From the NCBI GenBank assembly GCA_004194705.1, contig SADC01001252.1, positions 48,267 to 112,266 on the forward strand: a stretch of 64,000 nucleotides of DNA, read 5' to 3'. A program made the translations under genes and the position numbers. Shown piece by piece: positions 21,509 to 32,500 of this stretch (positions within the stretch are counted from its first letter, which is position 1; every line of letters starts with the position of its first letter). The notes below the pieces were generated by a model. The model made no database searches, was not told the origin of the DNA, and saw only the letters and a list, made by a program, of their open reading frames with translations. The DNA is from Ditylenchus dipsaci (taxonomy: Eukaryota; Nematoda; Chromadorea; Rhabditida; Anguinidae).

Positions 21509-22969
21509 CGTTGCTACTCATTTGCGCCCAACTCATTTGCGCCCACTCATTTGCGCCCACTCATTTGCGCGCAACTCGTTTGCGCCCACCTCGTTTGCGC
21601 CCAACTCGTTTGCGCCCACTCATTTGCGCCCACTCATTTGCGCCCACTCATTTGCGCCCGCCTCATTGTTTCTTCAAAAAATCTCAATCTGCACTGAGAT
21701 GGTTCCTCGGCCCTGAGATTGATCCAGAACGAGATTACTTTTTATTGGGTGTAGAAAGAATAGTTATAATGATTCAAAAGTATGTTTGTTTACTCAGATT
21801 GGGGCAGACTTGGTCCCGCTGAGTTTATATTGTCATCGAAATTCGATTTGAATAAAGTAAGGCCGATATTCTTTCTCAGTGTACAGCTGGACAAAGTTCT
21901 TTGGTGCGCAGAAGAAAGTGCCATCAAGAGCCCAACGATTGTTTTCACGCAGCAGACGGAGACCAGACGGAGAAAGAAAGATGAAAATTGGAGGCAGCCT
22001 GGACTCAGTCTCTCTACAATTTGAAAATTGTGAAAAGCAATTCATAAATAAATTTTACCTAGAGTCATGCAGCAAAAACCTGTCACCGTTTTCAGTTTGC
22101 GTGAAGTATTCCAACCATTCAATCTCACTGACAGGCTTGTCGACACTGCTTGCTCCCACTGGTTTCTTTTTTCGCAACACGCGGTCTTGTAATGCTTTAT
22201 TGGTCGGAAGAGACAGCAACTGGTTATCTGTTAGCCCATTTTTCCCGAAAGCGACTATTCCTGTTGAGTAAGATCCAAAGTTAGCAATCGCAGCTGATTT
22301 GATTCTGGCTATGACATCACGTCGCTATTAATTTAAAATTACTGCAGTAAAAAGGGAACAAAAAATACCACAAAAGCATTAGGACTTTGTCTACAAACAT
22401 GTGGATTGAGAAGGAGCAAATTTTCCAGAGAGCCGAAGCTTGTTTTTGCAGTTCCATTGCACGCACGATTTATGCATCTCCACTTCTGAACCGTTCCCGA
22501 ATTGATGACGCGGCGCTTTCTGTATTCGTAGCTGTTGACGATTAGACATTGCTCTCCTTTGTTTGATAGCGACAAAACACCCTAAAAAAGTAAAGATTAG
22601 AGGGTATAGTGAAAATATGAAGCTTAACAAAATTATCATACCTGGTTAGCTGGTTGAAGTGTTTTCTGAGTTTGAGCAAGCACATTAGCTAGCCAGACAT
22701 TATCCACATTGAAAGCCATCGACAAAACTAAACACAATAATACAAGGTGAGGAAATTACAGACGAGTGGTGAAAAATTCGGAAATCCCAAAAATCAAAAC
22801 CACGAATTCAAATTTTTGAAAAACAATGAAGCGGGCGCAAATGAGTGGGCGCAAATGAGTGGGCGCAAACGAGTTGGGCGCAAACGAGGTGGGCGCAAAC
22901 GAGTTGCGCGCAAATGAGTGGGCGCAAATGAGTGGGCGCAAATGAGTTGGGCGCAAATGAGTACGAACC
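21509..22969 (-). mobile_element. FLYWCH/Mutator-like (Phantom-type) foldback element
   Basis: Ends CGTTGCTACTCATTTGCGCC and, complemented, GGTTCGTACTCATTTGCGCC. The flanking direct repeat is GTTTGCGG (21501-21508 and 22970-22977; 8 bp, or 9 with one mismatch). The arms (21515-21690 and 22815-22965) are tandem CTCATTTGCGCCCA units of 13-14 bases, followed by a TTGTTTTTCAAAAA block. Inside is a minus-strand FLYWCH-MULE transposase gene cut short after the first catalytic block. 1461 bp, so not autonomous. Confidence 0.85.
21833..22719 (-). CDS. FLYWCH zinc finger + Mutator-like transposase, truncated
   Basis: Exons (minus): 22719-22642, 22581-22370, 22324-22069, 22013-21833. Exon 1 begins MAFNVDNVWLANVLAQTQK. 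Exon 2 carries a FLYWCH finger: LSNKGEQCLIVNSYEYRKRR, then W-R-C-x4-C-x-G (WRCINRACNGTAKTS) and LLLLNPHVC at the H-x-C end. Exon 4 reads SPSGLRLLRENNRWALDGTF followed by FVQLYT. The WALDGTF...QLYT block is the characteristic start of the MULE transposase domain, with the first catalytic Asp. After QLYT the homology stops and the frame ends in FIQIEFR. The remaining D and E are therefore missing. FLYWCH fingers bind DNA, probably the terminal arrays here (inference). Confidence 0.8.
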
Positions 22970-22979
22970 GTTTGCGGAT

Positions 22980-24010
22980 GCTAAATCAGATTTGTCACAC
23001 TGAATGGCTGTAATTTTTTTAAATCTTCAAAAAAGTTTCTGTTGGTGCCATTTTGTAGTTAAGATTCATGGCTACCAAATGTGCTATTGATAAAGTAGAT
23101 GCGGTTGAAAAAATGAATTTAAAAAAAAACTCCGCCCAAGCATCCGCACTCCAATTTGAGTCAGGATTCTTGGGCGGGTTCTTAAAATTTTATCTGAGCT
23201 TTTGAAGCAAGTTTTACTCAGTCTATAGCTCATTTGGTAGCCCTAAACCTTAACTATATGATGTGAGGAGCCAAATAAGGAACTGGAAAATAAAAAAAAG
23301 TTCACCAACTCAATAATTTTGGGAAAACAGTGAAAAAAGCGAGGATTCTGTTTCGCAGATTCTTAGTGAGTAGTCTTTTTTTATCGTCCGCAAACAGACT
23401 CCTGTGAATGTTGTGAATATTGTAAATGCGCCTTTACATTTAGAATAAAGGCAGAGACGAGCAATTTTTTTTAAACCGCTCCGTTTAATCTAGTTTTGCA
23501 TGGAATCTAATATTATTGTTGGCCACCCACAGCTGCGTAATCAAAGAAACATCAATTGAAAAATCTAACAATGCTATAAGATCCATAGATAGAAGTTAGT
23601 AAAAGTTGTTAAGGGGGATGCCCTGTTCATTACACTGAGAAAAGGCGGGACAAATAAGGGACCAGCAATTCTTTTCTTCCCCGAAATTGTTTACATGCGT
23701 TCTCATCCAGATTTTTAGACTCCTGTCAATTTTTTAAAAGTAAAATAAGGTCATCGATATCAGATTTGACGCAAAACCAAACTAACAATTCAAAAAAATT
23801 TGCTGATTCCCAGCCATCTTTTTTTAAAACGCAAAGGCATGCCCCTTTAAATCAAATTTAACAGAAAAATATTCACATACAAAAAAAACTTAGCAGGTTG
23901 TTCGATAAGTTCTCATATTTTTTATTATTATGATGAAACTTATTGATCAAATATGATTCACCATTAGCAATGTTTCATACCAAAGAAAGCTATTTTCTTC
24001 CAATTTATTT
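22980..24010. other. intergenic stretch with one MITE
   Basis: 22980-23600 has no gene. 23607-23860 is a TTAAGGGGGATGCCC...GGCATGCCCCTTTAA element of the TTAA/AGGG family, with GGCGGGACAAATAAGG near its left arm. 23860-24010 is AT-rich and featureless. Confidence 0.5.
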
Positions 24011-24029
24011 TTCGCTTAAAAGAGGTAGA

Positions 24030-24700
24030 AAAGCTACTTAGGTTTCAAAATTCGGCCTCGGTGGCGTGGATAAGCGTTTGTGTTTTCTGGTCCAAAATAG
24101 TGCGCAGGTTCAATGCCCCCTGGTGGCACGCTATTTATTTTGGCTTGTTTGACCAGTTTTTCTAGGTAATTCGACTTTTTCTGCGCCATATTCAGAATCA
24201 GCGACCCTTATTGCCTCTAGACATTGTTAAAAAGCCGAAATAACTAGCATGGCACCACGTGGGGTCGAACCTAAGCATCACTTTGGGCCACAAAACCCAA
24301 AGCTCATTCAATGCGCCACGAGGCCGAATTTTCATATCTAAGTAGCTTTTCCCCTTGCTTTAAAGGAGGGGGAAAAGCCATTTAGGTTTGAAAAATCGGC
24401 TTCCATGGTGCAGTGCGTAAGCGTTCGCGTTTTTTGGCCCAAAATGGTGTTGCAGGTTCGATCCCACTTGGTGGCATTCTTTTTATTTTGGCTTGTTTGA
24501 CCAGTTCTAGGGGTAATTTGGGTCGCTGATTCCGAATCTGGCGTCAAAAAAGTCTAATCACTCCTAGAACTGGTCAAACAAGCCAAAACAAATAGCATGC
24601 CCCCACGTGGGATCGAACCTGCAACATTGTTTCGGGCCTAAAGACGCAATCGCTTGCGCGCTGCGCCATGGAAGCCACTTTTTCAAACCTAAATGGCTTT
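24030..24700. repeat. tRNA-derived SINEs in two inverted pairs
   Basis: Four tRNA-like heads: plus 24054-24130, minus 24251-24331, plus 24398-24475, minus 24600-24682. The best ones have an A box (TGGTGCAGTGCGTAAGCG), a run of Ts, and a B box (GGTTCGATCCCA). Each head is followed by TGGCTTGTTTGACCAGTT. In each pair the plus and minus heads face each other around a CTAG(A)GGTAATT(C)G centre, giving long hairpins. D- and anticodon-stem pairing is poor, so they are not tRNA genes. Further copies: 53042-53117 and 58236-58312. Confidence 0.7.
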
Positions 24701-24708
24701 TCCCCTCC

Positions 24709-24945
24709 TTTAAAGGGGCATACCAGCGCGTTACACTGCAATCAAGGAGAGGACCATCAATTTCTTTTTCTTTCGACTGTTTTCTATAAGCGTTCTACCT
24801 TCCGACGAAAGTTTTCTGCCTACTTTTCAAAGTAGTATAAGGTCATAAATATCATATTTGTGTTGAAACGAGTGAAAATAGGACGATTTTGGAAAAACTG
24901 GTGGTCCCTGCCTTAATTTGCAGTGTAACGCGCTTGTATGCCCTT
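24709..24945. mobile_element. short palindromic MITE, CTTTAAAGGGGCATACC family
   Basis: Begins CTTTAAAGGGGCATACCAGC and ends GCTTGTATGCCCTTTTGAAC. Inner arms are GCGCGTTACACTGCAA and complement. A similar end (TTTAAAGGGACATACCAGCG) lies at 11318-11340. Non-coding. Confidence 0.6.
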
Positions 24946-25466
24946 TTGAACACGTTGCTTATTTAAATAAAAAAAATTTGGAATTTCGCTCAACAATATG
25001 GTCCATACAAAATTGACTAAGGAAACCTCCGCATTCACCTCCGCTAGAAAATTTGGTAGCTGCATTGTAGGAATAAAACTTATTTCGTAAAACTAGTCCA
25101 AACATAGGTTTTTGTATCCCTGGTAATCCTCTTTTAATGGTATGAAAAAGTTCTCTGAATTGTTTTCGAATAGTCAGCATTTGACTCCTAACACTTGTGA
25201 GGTCATCTTTAAAAACTTGACAAGCATTTTTGTTATTTAACTGGTCAAAAGTTGGATTGAGTGTTGTGCAATGTCAAATTATGGCAACATATCTATTCAT
25301 CCTAGGCCGTTTTTTTAATCTGTTTTTTTAATCTGTTTTCAAATCGACTCAGCTCGCTCTAAACTTTTTTAAGTATATAATGTCAAAAACACGGCAAATG
25401 TTTGTAAGGGAGGCAGATAGCAGAGAATTAGAAACAAGACGGGCGCGACCCGATAGCTCAAATGGT

Positions 25467-25745
25467 GGTACTGGTGCACAATATGCGCCACATTTTTTTT
25501 TCTTGAAAAATGCCTTGGTCCCCCTGTTGTTTTGGAGGTGACTACGTTCAAGGAGATCATGTTTAACCATAATCACCATGATCACAATATTATCATAACT
25601 CCAATGGACAGGGAGGACCTTCAAAACAACAGGGGGACCAGGCATTTTTCAAGAAAAAAAATGTGGCGCATATTGTGCACCAGTTCCCAAATGGTTAGAG
25701 CGCCGACTTGCAAGGAGGATATCGTGGGATCGTACTTTTTCCCAG
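25467..25745. repeat. palindrome with tRNA-like segment
   Basis: Arms ATGCGCCACATTTTTTTTCT / GGTCCCCCTGTTGTTTTG run in both directions around 25560-25610. On the right, AAATGGTTAGAGCGCCGACT continues to GCAAGGAGGATATCGTGGGA, which looks like the A-box half, anticodon arm (loop CTTGCAA) and variable part of a tRNA; the T arm then decays. A weaker left copy is at 25440-25470. tRNA-derived repeat rather than a gene. Confidence 0.5.
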
Positions 25746-26099
25746 ACCTGTAGAAAACCCGTACGCGGCCACTAGCGTACGCTCACTTGTTCACGTTCCC
25801 ATAGTTTGGTTCTTGCACATCCAGAGTCCATCTACAGACCAGGACCAAACCACAGAGGGGCCAAGCAAAACTTGTCTTTTTTCACATTATATACCGAAAA
25901 TTTTTGAAAACATATTAAAAAAACGGCCTAAAAAAATTTATCGCGGCATGATTGTGTTAGGAAAATTTGATGCACTCTGTTCAAGGTCCGAACCACAGGG
26001 CTTCCAGTCAAAAAGTGTATTTTTTTTTAAATGAATTTGTGGCTCAAGGGAAGTCGATTTGTAGAAACACAATTTTGAGATCATGTGAGAAAAAATAGT

Positions 26100-26345
26100 T
26101 ACCATATTCTCTCTAATAGACGGACCCCTGCGTTCAAAATCGTGTTTGTGGCATTGCGATTTTGATTCACTTTTTGAAAGGTTTTCTCAGCAAGTTATAC
26201 CTTGATTTTAGCCAGTGAGATAATCTAGAGAATGAGGGGGAACTTGCCTGAGAAAAGTTTTCAAAAAGTTGGTCAAAAATACAATGCCAAAAACACGATT
26301 TTGAATTTAGGGGGGGGGAGGTCGTCTATCAGAGAGAATTCCGTA
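26100..26345. mobile_element. TACCATATTCTCTCTAAT MITE, copy 3
   Basis: Ends TACCATATTCTCTCTAATAG and complement; arms contain AGACGG(A)CCCC and CAAAATCGTGTTTTTGGCATT. Non-coding member of the TACCGTATT family, between the long Dicer 3' end and the tRNA-like palindrome. Confidence 0.65.
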
Positions 26346-26545
26346 TGGCTGTTTGAAATCAGGCGACTTTTTCGCCAGATCCTGCATATTTTCTTTTTGT
26401 TTCCTAACATTGATGTAATTTTTATGCGCTTTAAGCAAAAAACGAGTAAATACTGTCAATGAGAGGGTTGTTTTAAGTATGTGACAGGTTAATAAATTAA
26501 GAGATGAAAGCTGAGAAAAAATTGTTTCAGATATGAGGCTATTGC

Positions 26546-29500
26546 TTATTTTTTATTGAGGCCTTTGGCATAGTCCAATGCTCGTAGATGCTTGAGAGCC
26601 CGTTTTGCAGCTGTACATTTGGCTATTCGATAGCTTCTACCCATTCCAACGAATCGCATATCATTTACATCAACAGTCACCCGCACTTTGCCTGTCTCCA
26701 ATATGCGTTCTAGCTTTCTAAAACCACAAAATAAAATAGTGCATAAGCAACAAAAGACGCTTACGTGAATCTAGCCTTGCAATTCTTTCTCTCAAACAAC
26801 TCTCTAACTGGGGATTGTGGTGGGTTTTGCAACACTCTTGTATACTGTCCTTCATTAAGTTGTAAAAAACTCTCCAGACTATGTCCAAATTCATCCCACA
26901 ATCCTATAAAACACCAAAATTTTATCTGCGCTACTTTTTATGAAGCAAATATGACGACTAACTAAGTAAACGGCTCCTGCAATAGACTCGAAAATGTCAC
27001 CCAAAGCCTTTGGAACTTCAATGTCTTCTTCATGTCCCTCGTCTATTTCATCTTCAGTTATCATAAACATCTAAAACAAATTTGGAACAAACTAAAATAG
27101 ACAATTTGCACACAGTTCTCCAAAAATTTCGGAATACTTTTAATCAATGACTTTTTCGGGGTACTGAAAAAAATTTCCGTTGATAGGACGGGAAATTAGA
27201 CCAACTTTTCATGTTCAGACCGGAATTAGACAATGGATTCCTATTCTTTAGTTGTATAACTTTTTGTAGAAACTGTATTTTAAAATACGGTTTCTCGATT
27301 AGGATCATAATATCAGAACAGGGCTCCCAGATTTTTTTTTTCAACAATAATGACATTTTCTCAAGATAAGGGGATTTTATGGTATTTTCGGAAATTTGCT
27401 ATTTTATCTAGTGCTTGTTGCTCTTTTGCTGGTAAAAAATTAGATTTTGACTTAAAATATTATGCTCGCGCGTTCTGTACGTCAAAAAAATTTCCTAAAG
27501 ATTGTGGTGGGTTTTGCATATAATTTCTTCTCGATACCAAATGCAGAAATGTTTTTATTAAAAAATTTTGCCTTAGTTATCTCAAGGTAAATTTTTTTTA
27601 CTTTCGTCTTTTTGAGCCACAAAGGGTGTTTAGTCAATTCTTTTTGCATTTCTTATCGAAAAAACTGTAAAAATATTCTGAACCAAATAAAAAAAGTACA
27701 GTTTCTGAAAAATGTAAGCGTTCCGAAATTCTCGGAGGAACAATTAATAAAAAATTTACTTCATCGTCGAAATTAGTGCAATGATCATTGGGACCCGTTT
27801 TAAATTGCATAAGTTGACAAATTTTTCTATCATATGATACAGTCCAGGACAGATTGCAATGAAATGCTGAAAATGAAACATTTGTTAAATTTAATCAAAT
27901 AAAGCACTGAAAATGCCTTGTGAAAGTTGAATTTTACAGCTAAGGATGCGAATATAGTGTTATTGACGAGGGCAGAACGAAGATCAGTCAACACTCCTGG
28001 ACTGTATTGCTTTTCGTGCTCGAACAGGAATCTGGTGATTAGGTAGTCGAGCACAGCATCTCCAAGAAATTCAAGCCGCTAAATTCAGACAATTTTTTTT
28101 TGATTATAAAAATTGTTTTTAAGTATGACCCCTGCCCCTGGTGCTAAAAGAGTGCATTTTTGAAAAAAAAGTAACCTAAATTTGACCATTTACCTGGTAG
28201 CCAATGTAAATTTTTCTAATGGTTCTATCACAATTGTAAGTGTAAATGTGAGTGTAAATGTAAGGTGTCTTCACAATACCAAAAAACATTTACACTTACA
28301 TTTGCACTCACGCTTCACAATACGAATGTAAATGTGAATGAAAATTTTTGACTTATCCTCACTTTTATTTCCAAAAATCCATTTTTTTAACCCAACTACC
28401 TATTTTTAAAGTTTTTATAACTGGCATTGTACTCCCGTCATCAATAAAGCACTTTTAGTATTCTCTGAAAATATGTGAATTCAATTTTCATTTACATTTA
28501 CATTCGTATTGTCAAGGCGTAACTGTAAAGATTAATGTGAATGTAAGTGTTTATGTAAGGGGTGTTCACAATACCAAAATCATTTACACTTACAATTGTG
28601 ATAGAGTCACAAGCGGATATGTGGAAACCCCGAAAATGCATAAAAGATGGAATTTGAACATAGTTTTGATAATTGAGGCCTACCGGATACAGAAACTCCG
28701 GTGTAAATTTATGCTCTTTCAAATAAGCTTTAAAGACTTTTGGGGTAGGGTTAGACATGTACTTGGTCAAAATGACTTAGAATGACCACCCAATCATTCT
28801 GACCCAAAATGAAACTGCATGAGATAACTGTAGGATTTCTCAGGGTCGTATTTTATGGCTTCTTAGCATAAAAAATAAAAGTGTGAATAAATACCTGATA
28901 ACAACCAGTGATTTGGTTCTTGTAATAAGAGGCATGAGTGAAGGCTTGCAACAGATAAGCCTTATTCCCAAACCGATAATCAATTGCTTCCTCCACTTGA
29001 TCCAACTTAAATTGTATATACAACTTGTACAGCTGTCTCTGGGATCGGTCTGGCTGAAATCGTTGATTTAACATCAACAAAAAATAACCGGCAAAAAAGT
29101 TTAGCTGAAAAAATACCTCAGCTTCTGTGTCAATAAACCTAAGCAAGGGCTGGAAGAATGGTGGAGTCTCCGTCAAAACTTTGACCCCCAGCCAACTCAT
29201 AAATTTAAGAGCTGCACGGGGTCCCAATGCAACCAAATGGGCACCAATTAGAGCTTCCACACAGTCAGCAATGGATTTGTCACTCACGTACTGCTGGGTG
29301 AGCATGTTGTAGGGCAATGGAGGCAAATCCGAGCCTTCTGTTTTTGTGTTCTACAAAGCAAGGATCACGTTAATCGGCAAAACATTATTTGGAAAACCAA
29401 CCTGCGAAAATGTGATAACCTCCACACCATCTTCACATTTGTAATTTTCTGTCCCATTGTTCACTTCTCCCCAACCAGTTCCCGAATGCTCATTATCTTT

Positions 29501-32500
29501 TCGCTAAAAGCTAGATTATTAAGCCACCCAAACAAAAAATAAAGTCATAAGTTATCCCTAGTATAATTTTTGAAAATTTTGAAATGGTCCAGAAAATAAA
29601 TTTCTTGACTCAATTTGTCACGAAAGATCTTTTACTTTACAGCATGACCAATTGGTCACAATCGAAGTGCGAAGTCTTTAGTTACCTAGTTCTCGCTGAT
29701 TTTTTCGCTCAAAATAACGGTGCTTAAACTTTTTTATCTTCAAATTTACAAATAAAATATTTGCCTCCAGAAATCTATAACAAATATTTTTAATTTCCAC
29801 GCACCAGGTGCTGCACCAGCAGCAGCACTGGTGCCTCACCGGAGCACATATTGGAGCACTATATTAGTGCTCTGTCGCAAAGTCGGATTTTTATCCAACA
29901 ATTTTTTGGAATCTCGAAATCGGTATTACAGGGTGAGTCAACAAATACCAACGTTTTTAAATGGCTATAACTTTTTGTCTGGAGCGAATTACGAAATTCT
30001 GTAAACGCAGAGCGACTCAGTTTTGCAAAGAATTTTTTTGGTATATAGTGTTAAAGGGCCATTGCCGTCTCCGACAACGGTTGTCCCCCGCCAATTCAAA
30101 AAAATTTCTTGATCATTGAACTCCTGTAAGGATTTTTTAACTTTGTTTCTTAAACAAATGTACCTAAAATCGAATTCTAGGACTTGTTTTGTCAAAAACT
30201 AACAAGCTGAAAAACTGAAGCGTAAGCTGAAAAATCCTTACAGAAGTTCAATGATTAGGCGAAAATTTTTGAATTGGCGGGGGACATGGCCCTTTAAAAA
30301 AAACGGGTCCCTTGGTGCACCCTGTGTTTGGGTCCTTATCTGTAAATGACCTCTGGATCTGAGCCAAAATCGTGTTTTTCACACTATATACAAAAAAATT
30401 GCTTTCCAAAACTGAGTCGTTCTGTGTTCACAGAATTTCGTAACTCGACCCAGACAAAAAGTTATAGCCATTTAAAAACGCTGGAATTTCTTGACTCACC
30501 CTGTAGTTTTTGACTTTTGTATAAAAAAACATGCTTTCTGTGTGAATATAAAATTTTCAAAAATGGTTTCTGGATAATCCATAGTCCTGACTTGAAATAA
30601 TTTATCAAAGAAACTAACTGGAGTCAGGCTAGAGTTGTCATTAAAAGAATTTCCTTGTTCGTCAGTTTCATCCAACTCCACTGGATTCAGAGCATGAAAC
30701 TCAGTTGTGGAAGCATAACACGGTGGCAGCCAATTCACATGAGGGTCGAATTTTTGAAGCTTCCATCAAAAATGGAATCTTTCGTCTCTTGCCAAGATTG
30801 AACAACCGGCTGTTGGAGACCTGCGGCAATTTAAACATTAAAAAAACTGCCGATTATTTCATGAATATGACCTCTTTGGATCTGGCAAAACTGAGTTTGC
30901 CCTCGTGCTGGTCCACATGCATGTGATATAGATAGTTGGTCACCGCCAGTTTTAGGAAGGAATCACCAATGGTCTCTAATCTCTCCAAATTAATGCCATC
31001 GCAGCGCTTGATGTGGTCAGAGCTTGCAAAAGCAGGCTGGGAGAAACACCAAAAGGATTTTTGTCAAGGAACTCATCCTCGAATGAGAACTTCATCCAAC
31101 CTAGTTCAGGTGCGCTAACAGCAAACTAAAAAATGGATTCACAGACAAAGAAAATTATTGAGCAAAAAAATTACTTTGGTGTTTATAAACTCGGATAGTA
31201 TAAAAGATTCAGGCAAAGTTTCATCACGCACAATTTGCAGTCCTTCTGTAAATAAAGATTTTTAGTGAACGGTTTTGTTTTTCAATTTTTTCTTTCTTTA
31301 AAGGACCATGGTTTTTGCGCGCAGTGGCATGTGCAAAATTTGAATTGGCGGGGACACTTTTTTTCGTCTCTCACTGTACTCTTTGGAGTCATTCAAAACA
31401 ACTCGAAAGAGTACACTGATAGACGAAAGAAAAGTGTCCCCCGCCAATTCAAATATTGTACATGCCACTGCGCGCAAAGAGCATGGTCCTTTAAGTTTTT
31501 AGTCCAGTTTTGGACGGAACTTTTTAGTTCTGCTGATTTGACACTCATCTTAATTTAGGCTCCAAGTCAGGGTTTTATGTGATTTTTCATGAGAATAGAG
31601 ATCTTACGGAATTTAGAGATACGTGAATTAGAAAAACATTTTTAAGAAGTGATAAAGGATACGAATGGAGACCAGGGGTGAAGCTGACCCTGGTCCCAAT
31701 TTAAAAAAATTAAAAGTGAGACCGCAAGATATTTGGTTCTATCACAAATTTTTGATGATTATAATGTGTTTTACCTCTAATTGGAAACCCTAATCTAAGA
31801 AATCTAAATTAGTGTGATCTAGTTAGTGCATACGCCAGACGGCATTTTGATTAAGAAAAACGATTTCTTTCTTCGGAAATTTTTTTTTATTAAAAAACTT
31901 GAAAAGTTTTAGACCAAATTCAAAACCTTGGTTAACCGACAGAATAAATTTGGCACGCCAAAAAATCGGCCATTTCAAATAGAAGACAGAAAGTGGGGAC
32001 CAAGCAAGTTACAAGACAAGATTTTTAGCTGAAATTTTGACCAAGACCAAGAGCAAGATTTTTGAAAACGGCCAATCAAGATCTTGGCCAAGATCTGGCA
32101 AAAACCAAGATTTATACAGGCAAATCTCGATTTAACGAACCCTTGGGACCGGCAAAAATGTTCGTTAAACCGAGAGTTTTGTTAAATCAAGAGCTAATTT
32201 TAGTCATTTTATTTAATCACTGACAGAATATTTAATCACTGGCATCACTGGCAGCTGAAATAAGTCGTTAAAGGAACATAGCTTTTGCGCGCAGCGATTG
32301 TCCCCCGCCAATTCAATTTTTTTCCTAATCAATGAACTTCTGTACAGATTTTTAACTTGGTTTCTCACAAAACAAGTCTAGATTTATTTTAGGTGTAGTT
32401 TTGTTAGAAACCAAGTTGAAAAAATCAGTACAGAAGTTCATGATTGGGAAAGAAATTGTACAGAATTGTTCTGTCCCGCCATTTTTTAATCTTCTATAAA

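Noticed and set aside
21503..21720. Three overlapping plus-strand frames with HLRPLICA-type repeats, mirrored at 22756-22956
   Set aside because: Translations of the CTCATTTGCGCCCA arrays at the ends of the FLYWCH element.
24398..24475. Possible functional tRNA gene
   Set aside because: A and B boxes are present, but acceptor, D and anticodon stems do not pair well, and several diverged copies share the same non-tRNA tail; it is a SINE head.
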